Of a DNA stretch of 43,696 nucleotides, positions 16,242 to 24,253 are shown in pieces. The position numbers were made by a program, and so were the translations under genes. This DNA comes from Dehalococcoidia bacterium (GTDB lineage Bacteria > Chloroflexota > Dehalococcoidia > Lucifugimonadales > UBA1123). Every line of letters begins with the position of its first letter. Position 1 is the stretch's first letter. The notes under the pieces were generated by a model. It was not told the DNA's origin. It did not search any database and saw only the letters and a program-made list of their open reading frames with translations. The stretch is taken from contig JAGWBK010000029.1 of assembly GCA_021295915.1 (NCBI GenBank), positions 1 to 43,696 on the forward strand, given 5' to 3'.

Positions 16242-17987
16242 ATGGCACTTCAATCAGATCAGGACCTCGCCTACCTGCGCGAGAGGATCAGACACTCCAC
16301 CGCCCACGTTATGGCCGACGTGGTCACAGCGATGTTTCCTGACGCCAAGCTGGCCATCGGCCCGCCGACTGAAGACGGCTTCTACTATGACTTCATGATC
16401 GACAGTCCGTTCACACCTGAGGACCTCGATGAGATCGAGCGGCGGATGCGCGTGGTGATCTCCGAAGACCACACCTTCGAGTACGCGGAGTACTCTCGCG
16501 AGCAGATGAACGAAATGAACTCAGACGAGCCTCTCAAGCTGGAGGTGATCGCCGAGATCCCCGAGGGTGAAGCGATCTCGACCTACACGCACCGGGACTT
16601 CGAGGACCTCTGCGCAGGTCCCCACGTCGAGTCCACGGGCCGCATCCCTGCCTTCAAGCTGCTGAACGTCGCAGGCGCCTACTGGCGCGGGGACGAGAAC
16701 CGTCCCATGCTCCAGCGAATCTATGGCACGGCCTTCGAGTCCCAGGAAGCGCTCGACGAGCATATGGAACGACTTGAGCAGGCGAGGCTGCGCGATCACA
16801 GGACGGTCGGGCGCGACCTGGACCTCTTTTCTGTCCACGACGAGACTGGACCAGGTCTCATCATCTGGCATCCAAAAGGATCCCGTGTTCGTGGACTCGT
16901 CGAAGACCTGTGGAAGCAGGAGCACTACCGCTGGGGATACGACCTTGTTTACACGCCACACATCGGGCGCTCCACGCTCTGGGAGACCAGCGGCCACCTC
17001 GAGAACTTCAAGGAGAACATGTTCGCCGCAATGGACATGGAAGGGCAGGACTACTACCTGAAGCCCATGAACTGCCCGTTCCACATCATGTACTACCGCA
17101 GTGGCCTGCGCAGCTACCGAGACCTCCCGATGCGAATCGGGGAGCTGGGATCGGTTTATCGCTTCGAACGCGGCGGCACTCTCCATGGGATGCTGCGCGT
17201 CAGGGGAATGACCCAGGACGATGCCCACATATTCTGCCGGCCCGACCAGATCGTGGCCGAAGTGAACGGCGTCCTGGATCTCACGTTCCACCTGTTGGAT
17301 ATGTTCAACTTCACCGACTACTCGGTCATGCTCTCGACCCGCCCTGATAAGGCGGTCGGCTCCGAGGAGGAGTGGGAGGTAGCCACCAGCTCGCTGAGGT
17401 CTACTCTCGAAGATCGCGGCATGCCCTACGAGGTTGAGGAGGGTGGGGGAGCCTTCTACGGTCCCAAGATAGACGTACACATCAGGGATGCCATCGGACG
17501 TCTCTGGCAGTGCACGACCGTCCAGTTCGACTTCAACCTGCCTCGCAGGTTCGGACTGACCTACATCGGCGCCGACGGCGCTGAGCATCAGCCGTACATG
17601 GTCCATCGTGCTCTCTTCGGCTCTATGGAACGGTTTATGGGTGTGCTGATAGAGCACTTCGGCGGCGCATTCCCGACCTGGCTCGCGCCAGTTCAGGCCT
17701 CGATCATCCCGATCGCGGACAGGCATCACGAATACGCCGAGGCCGTCCGAAGTACCCTGGCCGACGCGGGCGTTCGCGCCGAGACGGACCTTCGCAACGA
17801 GCGCATGGGTTTCAAGATCCGTGAATCCCAGGTGCAGAAGGTGCCATACATGCTTATTGTTGGAGACCGCGAAATCGCTGCGGACGCAGTCGGTGTCCGC
17901 CTCCGCTCCGGGGAGGACCTTGGCGCAACTCCTGTCTCCGAACTAGTCGACAGAATCGTCGAAGAAACTAAATCAAGGTCCGGCTGA
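16242..17987 (+). CDS. thrS: Threonine-tRNA ligase lacking the N-terminal TGS domain
   Basis: A 581-residue class II synthetase. It begins almost directly with the editing domain: HSTAHVMA (residues 18-25), DLCAGPHV with its Cys near residue 124, and the GAYWRGDENRPMLQRIYGT strand. The catalytic core has the zinc-binding Cys in MNCPFH, motif 2 SVYRFERGGTLHGMLRVRGM and a C-terminal anticodon-binding domain from about residue 480. The roughly 60-residue TGS domain of standard enzymes (about 640 residues) is absent, as in some other bacteria. GGAG stands a few bases before the ATG. It heads the conserved thrS-infC-rpmI-rplT cluster and charges tRNA-Thr, hydrolysing mis-attached Ser. Confidence 0.96.
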   Translation: MALQSDQDLAYLRERIRHSTAHVMADVVTAMFPDAKLAIGPPTEDGFYYDFMIDSPFTPEDLDEIERRMRVVISEDHTFEYAEYSREQMNEMNSDEPLKLEVIAEIPEGEAISTYTHRDFEDLCAGPHVESTGRIPAFKLLNVAGAYWRGDENRPMLQRIYGTAFESQEALDEHMERLEQARLRDHRTVGRDLDLFSVHDETGPGLIIWHPKGSRVRGLVEDLWKQEHYRWGYDLVYTPHIGRSTLWETSGHLENFKENMFAAMDMEGQDYYLKPMNCPFHIMYYRSGLRSYRDLPMRIGELGSVYRFERGGTLHGMLRVRGMTQDDAHIFCRPDQIVAEVNGVLDLTFHLLDMFNFTDYSVMLSTRPDKAVGSEEEWEVATSSLRSTLEDRGMPYEVEEGGGAFYGPKIDVHIRDAIGRLWQCTTVQFDFNLPRRFGLTYIGADGAEHQPYMVHRALFGSMERFMGVLIEHFGGAFPTWLAPVQASIIPIADRHHEYAEAVRSTLADAGVRAETDLRNERMGFKIRESQVQKVPYMLIVGDREIAADAVGVRLRSGEDLGATPVSELVDRIVEETKSRSG

Positions 17988-18053
17988 GCGCGGGCACGCT
18001 TCAGGCACCCCATTCCGGGCCGGGATTTTGCAGTACAGTAGTCTGGCGCCTTG

Positions 18054-18082
18054 TTGCCGGTTCGCATCGTGTGTGCTATATT
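18054..18082 (+). promoter_or_regulatory. Promoter upstream of infC, extended -10 type
   Basis: TTGCCG (18054-18059), a 17-base spacer and TATATT (18077-18082) preceded by TGC, an extended -10. A small hairpin (CTCAGG 18091-18096 with CCTGAG 18103-18108) lies in the leader before the infC ribosome site. infC-rpmI-rplT could therefore be expressed separately from thrS. Confidence 0.6.
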
Positions 18083-18148
18083 CTGTAAAACTCAGGTGGG
18101 CGCCTGAGCTAATGTCATTTTGAGAAAGTGTAAGAAAGAGGTGTCAGG

Positions 18149-18727
18149 ATACCCCCAAGGGACTACAGAGCCAACGAGCAGATAAGAATTCCGCAGGTCC
18201 GCGTCATCGACGAGGAGGGCACCCAATTGGGTGTAATGGCTACTCGCGAGGCGCTCGCGATTGCAGACGAAAGAGGATACGACCTCGTTGAGGTCGCTCC
18301 CGCCGCGCAACCGCCAGTCTGTCGCCTCATGGACTTTGGAAAGTTCAAGTACGAGGCCACACGCAAGGAGCGCGAAGCGCGCAAAGCTCGCAGGGCCAAG
18401 CCCACCAACGAGCTGCGCGAGGTGCGGATGAAAACTCGAATCGGTGAGCATGATCGCCTTGCCAAGACCCGGCTTGTGAAGCGCCTGCTCGGTCAGGGTT
18501 CGAAGGTCAAGGTCTCGGTAATGTTCCGGGGTCGCGAAAACGATCATCCAGAGATTGGAATGGCGTTGCTGCGAAAGGTTGCCGAAGCTCTTGTTGATGA
18601 TGCAGCCCTGGAGAGTACTCCCAGATTCGAGAGCAGGAGAATGCTCTCGATGGTAGTGACACCCATAGCGCCGCCTGCTCAGGGCGAGCAGCGGTCTGAA
18701 CGTCAACCGGAGAAGGTTAGTGCCTAA
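18149..18727 (+). CDS. infC: Translation initiation factor IF-3, AUA start codon
   Basis: A 192-residue IF-3 with the N-terminal domain signature YRANEQIRIPQVRVID (residues 5-20) and the linker and C-terminal domain KVKVSVMFRGREN. The frame is open from a stop at 18131, and no ATG, GTG or TTG lies before the conserved N-terminus; the first TTG (18227) would remove it. ATA at 18149 lies seven bases after GAGG of GAGGTG, exactly where the family N-terminus begins. infC commonly uses AUU, AUC or AUA because IF-3 rejects such starts and so represses itself. The C-terminal 20 residues are a polar extension. The end overlaps the rpmI start by eight bases. Confidence 0.92.
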   Translation: MPPRDYRANEQIRIPQVRVIDEEGTQLGVMATREALAIADERGYDLVEVAPAAQPPVCRLMDFGKFKYEATRKEREARKARRAKPTNELREVRMKTRIGEHDRLAKTRLVKRLLGQGSKVKVSVMFRGRENDHPEIGMALLRKVAEALVDDAALESTPRFESRRMLSMVVTPIAPPAQGEQRSERQPEKVSA

Positions 18728-18923
18728 ACTAAAGACACACAAAGGCGCCAAGCGCCGGTTCAGAATCACCGGCACTGGCAAGCTGGTCAGAATGAAGGGA
18801 CATAGAAGTCACCTTCGGCGCAAGAAGTCCGCCAGGTCGAAGCGCCTCTTCGCCAAGAAGATCGAAGCGAGCCCGTCCGACGTTAAGATGTTGAAGCGCG
18901 CGCTTCCCTACGGTCTTCGCTAA
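18720..18923 (+). CDS. rpmI: Ribosomal protein bL35
   Basis: A 67-residue, strongly basic protein beginning MPKLKTHKGAKRRFRITGTG, the bL35 signature, with the usual HLRRKKSARSKR segment. It starts at a GTG that overlaps the end of infC, with GGAGAAGG upstream. It is a component of the large ribosomal subunit, in its conserved place between infC and rplT. Confidence 0.97.
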   Translation: MPKLKTHKGAKRRFRITGTGKLVRMKGHRSHLRRKKSARSKRLFAKKIEASPSDVKMLKRALPYGLR

Positions 18924-18957
18924 CTGCTAGAATTCCTAGTCGGGCCCGAATTCCACA

Positions 18958-18982
18958 CCGCCCCTCCTTAGTGCAGGGGCGG
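18958..18982 (+). promoter_or_regulatory. Hairpin between rpmI and rplT
   Basis: A perfect 8-base-pair stem (CCGCCCCT 18958-18965 with AGGGGCGG 18975-18982) is followed by TTGTATGT. It lies in the 88-base gap ahead of rplT. In other bacteria this operon is controlled by L20 or L35 binding to leader RNA, so the hairpin may take part in such control or act as a partial terminator. There is no proof here. Confidence 0.45.
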
Positions 18983-19011
18983 TTGTATGTCTGAGCAGAG
19001 AGGGAACTACA

Positions 19012-19353
19012 TTGACGCGAATCAAGCGCGGCGTTACAAAGCGAAAGCGTCACAAGAAGATACTCAAGATGACCAAGGGTCATCAGGGTGGACGACACAC
19101 GCTGTTCAGGCAAGCCAATGAGTCCATGCTCCATGCCTGCCGCGAGCGCAAGGGCGATATGCGAAAGCTGTGGAACATCAAGATCAACGCTGCCGCCCGC
19201 GCCAATGGCATGACCTACAGCACCCTAATCCACGGTCTCAGGCAAGCCGGTGTCGAAGTCAACCGCAAGATGCTTGCCGACGTCGCCATGCAGGACCCGG
19301 GTGGTTTCACACAGATCGTCGAGACCGCCAGGCAGCACGTCGAAGCGGCCTGA
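19012..19353 (+). CDS. rplT: Ribosomal protein bL20
   Basis: A 113-residue basic protein starting MTRIKRGVTKRKRHKKILK, the bL20 signature, with the conserved LWNIKINAAARANGMTYS segment. The start codon is TTG at 19012, with AGAGAGGGA upstream. It is needed for early 50S assembly and is often an autogenous repressor of this operon. It ends 31 bases before the convergent SCO1 gene; I see no clear terminator between them. Confidence 0.97.
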   Translation: MTRIKRGVTKRKRHKKILKMTKGHQGGRHTLFRQANESMLHACRERKGDMRKLWNIKINAAARANGMTYSTLIHGLRQAGVEVNRKMLADVAMQDPGGFTQIVETARQHVEAA

Positions 19354-19384
19354 CGGCAGCCGGAGCCTTACTTCCCCTCTCCGC

Positions 19385-20074
19385 TTACTGGAGAAGCCTC
19401 CTGACGTCCTGAACGATCTCCTCCGGACTTAACGGAGACGTAAACACCACGCGTCTACTTCCCCCCCTGTCGATCAGGAAGACCGGGGCCGAGTGGATGA
19501 CCAGGTATCGCTCTGTAATCGCCGCGCTCAGGGCATCTATCGCCCCTCTCGGCTCAGGAGTTGCCACCTGCACGCCGGAATCTTCGGCGTAGGGATCTAC
19601 GAAGTAGCTCTCCCAGATGGGCTCAAGCGTCTCGCGGTCGCCTACCAGGTACTGCCACTCCTCCTCGATCTTCCATCGCCTGAGGTAGTCCTGGGCAGCT
19701 TCAACCGTGTCGCGTTCGGGATCAACGCTTATGGCCACGAACTCGACGCCACTTCCGTCATCAGCCAACTGGTCCTGGACGTCTCTGAGCTGCGAGGTGA
19801 TGATCGGACAAACGTCGGGGCAGTACGTGTACAGGAATGTGAGGACGACGACCCGGTCCTGAAAACTCTCCAGGCTGATGGCTTGGCCGATCTGGTTGGT
19901 CAGATCGAATGGAGGAGAGGGTTCGGCGCCCTTGAGGACAGTACCGTTGAATTCAGGTTCGGACTGATCGTCGCTGCACCCGCCGAGCAAGACCAGGGTC
20001 CCGACGGCGAGGAAAATCGCCATGCCAATCCTGTATCCTAAGTCGCGTTGTGGACGATTGGCGCGACCTGACAC
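19385..20074 (-). CDS. SCO1/SenC family copper chaperone for cytochrome oxidase, lipoprotein
   Basis: A 229-residue protein with a basic leader and lipobox LGGC (Cys near 33). The thioredoxin-like domain carries YCPDVCP, the CxxxC copper site, and a conserved His in VIHSAPVFLID near the C-terminus, the third copper ligand of SCO1. SCO1 delivers copper to the CuA site of oxidase subunit II. It is the last gene of the oxidase cluster, so its partner is most likely the CtaC gene at 24254-25351. The start is a GTG; an internal ATG (20023) would lack the basic leader. Confidence 0.92.
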   Translation of the reverse strand: MSGRANRPQRDLGYRIGMAIFLAVGTLVLLGGCSDDQSEPEFNGTVLKGAEPSPPFDLTNQIGQAISLESFQDRVVVLTFLYTYCPDVCPIITSQLRDVQDQLADDGSGVEFVAISVDPERDTVEAAQDYLRRWKIEEEWQYLVGDRETLEPIWESYFVDPYAEDSGVQVATPEPRGAIDALSAAITERYLVIHSAPVFLIDRGGSRRVVFTSPLSPEEIVQDVRRLLQ

Positions 20075-20110
20075 ATTGATCGGGGCGCTTGTCAGGTCCA
20101 GTGGTACGGG

Positions 20111-20314
20111 TTACTCCGCCGGCTCGTTTCGAGTGAGCAGGTAGGCGACTATAGGGACGCCGAACACCAGCGCAGACCCGAGAATTATGACTGAAAATAT
20201 TCCGATCGTTTCATCGAGAACGATAAAGAGTGTGCCGAGTCCCCCACCATATAGAGCGATCAAGAAGATCGCGAGGAACGGGAATAGTAGGGAGAATTTA
20301 AACTCTTTGCTCAT
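20111..20314 (-). CDS. Small two-helix membrane protein in the oxidase operon
   Basis: A 67-residue protein with hydrophobic segments at about residues 9-32 and 38-61 and short charged ends (MSKEFKF, RNEPAE). I recognise no family. Its ATG overlaps the stop of the upstream ctaG-like gene by four bases, and a SCO1 gene follows, so it is probably co-expressed with oxidase assembly factors. It may be an accessory oxidase subunit or assembly protein, which is inference from position. Confidence 0.7.
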   Translation of the reverse strand: MSKEFKFSLLFPFLAIFLIALYGGGLGTLFIVLDETIGIFSVIILGSALVFGVPIVAYLLTRNEPAE

Positions 20315-21177
20315 GTAGGGGTCTCCTCCAGTCCGGGAGCTCCGTTTTCAAGATAGTCCATGCGTTTTCTGCGGTTGGCCTGGCGCATCCTCTCCTCTTC
20401 GCCATACCAGCGGTAAAACGTCACCACCAGCAGACCGAGGAAGAGCAGCCCGCCTCCGATCTTCATAATGATCGCGCCGATCTGCTGATCGGTCAGGGTA
20501 GAGAACATTGTGATCCGAGGTGCGTCCACGTAGTGCTGGTACAGTGGCTGCCCTGCGAACGTCAATGCGCCGAACACGATTATCTGCGCGACTGACAGCC
20601 CGAACAGGTACATCATCTGCATCGGATAAGACACCCTCGGCAGTTCCGCCATGGTGCTCGTGAGGGGCCACCACATGACCATCGCCGTCGAAATCATCAT
20701 CATGTGCTCAACGACGTGGACTATGTTGTTCGACAGGGACGCGTTGTAAAGCGCTGGAATATGCCATAGAGAGAATACGAGGTTGAACGCGAGAAACGCC
20801 GCGATCGGGTGCGTGATGGTACGCGCCGTCCGAAATGCCCAGTTGGGCCGAAGTAGTGGTCGGATCAACCAGTGGGGAAGTCCACGAATCAGGAGCGGTG
20901 GCGCCACCAGTGTCAGAAGCACGTGCTGGAGCATGTGGATGCTGAACAGGTAGTTGTCGCTGATCACATTGATCGGTGAGACCAGTGCGACGAACAGCAC
21001 CAGAACGCCGAGCGTGAAAGTCGCAACTTGCCGCGGGTCCACGTAGTCTGCCCAGTTGTTGCGTTCCCTGAGCGGGCCCACACCGAGCAGGTACAGGCCC
21101 TCTATGGCCACGAGCAGGACTATCGACTCGGGTTCGGCCTGCCATGTAGTCCACAGCGACCCGGTGCCGAGTCCCAT
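20311..21177 (-). CDS. ctaG: CtaG-type cytochrome c oxidase assembly factor (caa3_CtaG family)
   Basis: A 288-residue membrane protein with about seven helices. HMLQHVLLTLVAPPLLIRG and HIPALYNASL...VHVVEHMMM contain the His residues typical of the caa3_CtaG family, required in Bacillus for active caa3 oxidase and thought to handle copper. It is not related to Cox11-type CtaG. GAAGGAG lies upstream of the ATG. It follows subunit IV (ctaF) as in Bacillus, and overlaps the small membrane gene downstream. Confidence 0.87.
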   Translation of the reverse strand: MGLGTGSLWTTWQAEPESIVLLVAIEGLYLLGVGPLRERNNWADYVDPRQVATFTLGVLVLFVALVSPINVISDNYLFSIHMLQHVLLTLVAPPLLIRGLPHWLIRPLLRPNWAFRTARTITHPIAAFLAFNLVFSLWHIPALYNASLSNNIVHVVEHMMMISTAMVMWWPLTSTMAELPRVSYPMQMMYLFGLSVAQIIVFGALTFAGQPLYQHYVDAPRITMFSTLTDQQIGAIIMKIGGGLLFLGLLVVTFYRWYGEEERMRQANRRKRMDYLENGAPGLEETPT

Positions 21178-21245
21178 CCCTCATCTCCTTCCACTGCCGC
21201 CATCGCGAGCTATGCTGCCTAAGCACTTTCGGCCTGACCTTTATC

Positions 21246-21575
21246 TTAGAGCAGGAACCAACCGAACAGCGCCATGAGCGCGAATACGACGCCAGTAGCG
21301 ACCATCATGCCGAAGAAGAACATTCCGGTGAAAATCTTCGAGTCGAACTTCAGGTGCATGTAGTACATCACAACGAGGGCGAACTTGCCGATGGACAGTA
21401 CTGCCAGGATAGGAATGATCCCGTAACTCAAACCAGTGATGTAGAAGATCCCGACCTCGATCGCCGTCAGGACCGACAGAATCATCGCAACCTTGAAGTA
21501 TGTTGACGGCGTAGGGTGACCGGTATGTGCGGCGTCTCCCCCGTGTTCGTCGACCTGAATGTTCTCCTGGCTCAT
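21246..21575 (-). CDS. ctaF: Cytochrome c oxidase subunit IV
   Basis: A 109-residue protein with three hydrophobic segments and the conserved LVVMYYMHLKFD of bacterial oxidase subunit IV. A longer frame reaches 21605, but the ATG at 21575 has GGGGGAAGGA directly ahead and gives a normal N-terminus (MSQENIQVDEHGG). It probably stabilises the oxidase complex. Confidence 0.88.
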   Translation of the reverse strand: MSQENIQVDEHGGDAAHTGHPTPSTYFKVAMILSVLTAIEVGIFYITGLSYGIIPILAVLSIGKFALVVMYYMHLKFDSKIFTGMFFFGMMVATGVVFALMALFGWFLL

Positions 21576-21634
21576 TCCTTCCCCCGAGATGTTTGCAACC
21601 GTCAAGTGTGCAGGAACTTAGAGATCCAACTGCG

Positions 21635-22279
21635 TCAATGCGCCGCGTCTGTGGGTACTACCCCTGGGAAGCCCTCGAATACACCGAACAGGTAGACGAC
21701 CGTGAAAATCACGATCCATACGATGTCTACGAAGTGCCAGTACAGTGCAGCGAGGTCAACGTCGAGATTCTTTTCTGCGGTAACGCCACCCTTCCTGAAC
21801 GAGTGGAAGAGAATCGATAGAAGCCAGATGACTCCGAGCGTTACGTGCGCCCCGTGGAAACCAGTCAGCGTAAAGAATGTTGTACCGAACAGGTTCGTTC
21901 TTGGTGTGAGGCCGTGGACCGCAAAGTCCCGGAACTCGAAAACCTGGAATGCGAGGAAGGTCGTGCCCATGATGGCCGTCGCTGCCAACCAGATGCGGAA
22001 CGCCTTGAGGTTGCCACGTGTCAGCCATGCGTAGGCCAACACCATGCTCATCGAGCTCATCAGCAGTACGAAAGTGCTTACCGAGGTGACGGGGATGTCG
22101 AAGACATCGATAGGGTAGGGGCCGACCAGGCTCTTGCCCTTATACACCAGGTAAGTGGCAATCAGGGTACCGAAGAACATGCAGTCCGAGCCCAGGAAGG
22201 CCCACATCAGGAGCTTCCTGTGATTCAGGCCAGTTGTCGTTGGTTCATGCTCGCCGTGAACGGCGGTAGCTTGTGCCAC
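21635..22279 (-). CDS. ctaE: Cytochrome c oxidase subunit III
   Basis: A 214-residue protein with about five helices. Typical features are LMWAFLGSDCMFFG near residue 25, FLAFQVFEF with the conserved Glu, and TGFHGAHVTLGVIW. This is the shorter five-helix form of subunit III. The start is a GTG with CGGAGG upstream. It is located between subunit I and subunit IV genes and helps maintain proton uptake in the aa3-type oxidase. Confidence 0.93.
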   Translation of the reverse strand: MAQATAVHGEHEPTTTGLNHRKLLMWAFLGSDCMFFGTLIATYLVYKGKSLVGPYPIDVFDIPVTSVSTFVLLMSSMSMVLAYAWLTRGNLKAFRIWLAATAIMGTTFLAFQVFEFRDFAVHGLTPRTNLFGTTFFTLTGFHGAHVTLGVIWLLSILFHSFRKGGVTAEKNLDVDLAALYWHFVDIVWIVIFTVVYLFGVFEGFPGVVPTDAAH

Positions 22280-22298
22280 TTAAGTAGCCTCCGTGCTG

Positions 22299-24215
22299 TT
22301 AGTGGGCCGCGGCGTGCTCACCGTCCGGCTCAGGGTCATTGACCGGCTCGAACGACCAGCGGTAGACAGACACCATGCCGATCACGACGCCGAGTACCGT
22401 TGCCGTAAGCGCAGTCCAGTTCAGTGTCCTGATGCCGGCAGCATCCACGTTCATCAGATAGACAAGGCCAAACCCGGCTATGAAAAGTCCGAGCGATACG
22501 AAGAACGGCCAATACGATGGCTGCGGCAGGTGAATGTCGTGGTGCTCTTCTTCCTCATCGGAAGCTCCCGCGACAACGGGCACCTCAGTAGCCTCTCGCT
22601 GGCGCCGCTGCTTCTCTTCCCACCAGTCGTCTCGGTCCTGTACGTTTGGAATCTCAACGAAGTTGTACTCGGGCGGAGGCGACGGAATCGACCACTCGAG
22701 CGTCCGTCCGTCCCACGGGTCTGCCCCTGCGAGTTCGCCCTTCGTCCAGCTCTTCCACATGTTGTAGATGAAGAACAGGAACCCGATCGCTAGCATGAAC
22801 GCGCCTAATGTCGATACCAAGTTCCAGAAGTCCCATCCCATCCCGCTGTAGTACGTATAGATCCGGCGGGGCATTCCATCGAGACCGGTGAAGTGCATCG
22901 GGAAGAACGTGACGTTTTGCCCAATGAACATCAGCCAGAAGTGGATCTGGCCCAGCTTCTCGTTGTACATGCGTCCCGTAAGCTTCGGGTACCAGTAGTA
23001 GACGCCCGACAGGATGGCGAAGATAGCCCCTCCAAAGAGGACGTAGTGAATGTGGGCAACAATGAAATAGGTGTCCTGCTGCTGGGCGTCCGACGCGGCA
23101 ATGGCGTGCATGACGCCGCTGATACCGCCAATAACGAACATGGACACAAACGCGATTGCGAATAACATGGGGGTCTTCAGGTTCAGAGAACCTCCCCACA
23201 TGGTTCCCATCCAGTTGAACACTTTGATGCCTGTCGGCACCGCTATCATCATGGTGGTTACCGCGAAGACCGAGTTGGCTACCGGGCCAAGTCCCACCGT
23301 GAACATGTGGTGGCTCCAGACCATCCAGCCCATGAAGGCGATGATGACGCCCGCCAGCACGATGGTCGGATACCCAAACAGGGGCTTCTTCGAGAACACG
23401 GGTAAGACCTCTGAGACGATACCCATGGCCGGTAATATCAAGATATACACTTCAGGGTGTCCAAATACCCAGAATAGGTGCTGCCATAGCACCGGGTTAG
23501 CGCCGGCGACGACATTGAAGAAGTTCATGCCAAAGGCACGGTCGAACAGGAGTTCGATCAGGGCCACGGTGATGACCGGGAAGGCCAGCACCAGCAGTAT
23601 TGCTGTCACCAGTGTCATCCAGGTGAACAGCGGCATTCGCATCAGGCTCATGCCCGGAGCCCGCATGTTTACTATCGTCACAATGAAGTTGAACGAGGCC
23701 GCCAGTGAGGCAACGCCCAGCACCTGCAGGGCTACGATCCAGACGTCTATGCCGTGTCCCGTGTTGTAGGTGATCCCGGTAAGCGGGGAGTATCCGAACC
23801 AGCCACCATTGGGCGCGGCGTGTGTAAACCAGCTCAACTTGAGAATCAGGGCGCCGGCCAGGAACGTCCAGTAGCTGAAGGCATTGAGACGCGGGAACGC
23901 GACGTCACGCGCTCCTATCTGCAGTGGGATTACGAAATTGAAGAATGCCGCAGACAGTGGCATCACGCCAAGGAAGATCATGGTCGTGGCGTGCATTGTG
24001 AACAGCTGGTTGAATATCTCAGGCGTGACGAGGTTCTGCTCCGGCCTCATCAACTGGACGCGAATGATCATCGCCTCGATGCCGCCTGAGAAGAACATCA
24101 GGAACGCTGTGACGCCGTACAGAACGCCTATCTTCTTGTGATCGATTGTCGTCAACCAGTCCCAGATCCCCGAGGGGTGGACTGGCCTTGGAATCGCTAG
24201 GGGAATGGTCGTCAT
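22299..24215 (-). CDS. ctaD: Cytochrome c oxidase subunit I
   Basis: A 638-residue protein with twelve core helices and a C-terminal extension. The heme ligand region HATTMIFLG, the catalytic block GHPEVYILILPAMG with the CuB His and the D-channel Glu, the His pair in VWSHHMFTVG, and AHIHYVLFGG with heme ligands are all present. The GHPEV Glu suggests an A1-type proton-pumping oxidase. The C-terminal 80 residues include two further hydrophobic segments (near residues 570-610) and end in GEHAAAH. CGGAGG precedes the ATG. It reduces O2 in the cytoplasmic membrane with subunits II-IV. Confidence 0.97.
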   Translation of the reverse strand: MTTIPLAIPRPVHPSGIWDWLTTIDHKKIGVLYGVTAFLMFFSGGIEAMIIRVQLMRPEQNLVTPEIFNQLFTMHATTMIFLGVMPLSAAFFNFVIPLQIGARDVAFPRLNAFSYWTFLAGALILKLSWFTHAAPNGGWFGYSPLTGITYNTGHGIDVWIVALQVLGVASLAASFNFIVTIVNMRAPGMSLMRMPLFTWMTLVTAILLVLAFPVITVALIELLFDRAFGMNFFNVVAGANPVLWQHLFWVFGHPEVYILILPAMGIVSEVLPVFSKKPLFGYPTIVLAGVIIAFMGWMVWSHHMFTVGLGPVANSVFAVTTMMIAVPTGIKVFNWMGTMWGGSLNLKTPMLFAIAFVSMFVIGGISGVMHAIAASDAQQQDTYFIVAHIHYVLFGGAIFAILSGVYYWYPKLTGRMYNEKLGQIHFWLMFIGQNVTFFPMHFTGLDGMPRRIYTYYSGMGWDFWNLVSTLGAFMLAIGFLFFIYNMWKSWTKGELAGADPWDGRTLEWSIPSPPPEYNFVEIPNVQDRDDWWEEKQRRQREATEVPVVAGASDEEEEHHDIHLPQPSYWPFFVSLGLFIAGFGLVYLMNVDAAGIRTLNWTALTATVLGVVIGMVSVYRWSFEPVNDPEPDGEHAAAH

Positions 24216-24253
24216 CCAGTTCCTCCGAACATTTGCGTCACAGGTGCTGCCCT

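Noticed and set aside
16521-17729. A 402-residue open frame antisense to thrS
   Set aside because: It lies wholly opposite a certain thrS gene, has no recognisable motif, and long antisense frames are expected in GC-rich coding DNA.
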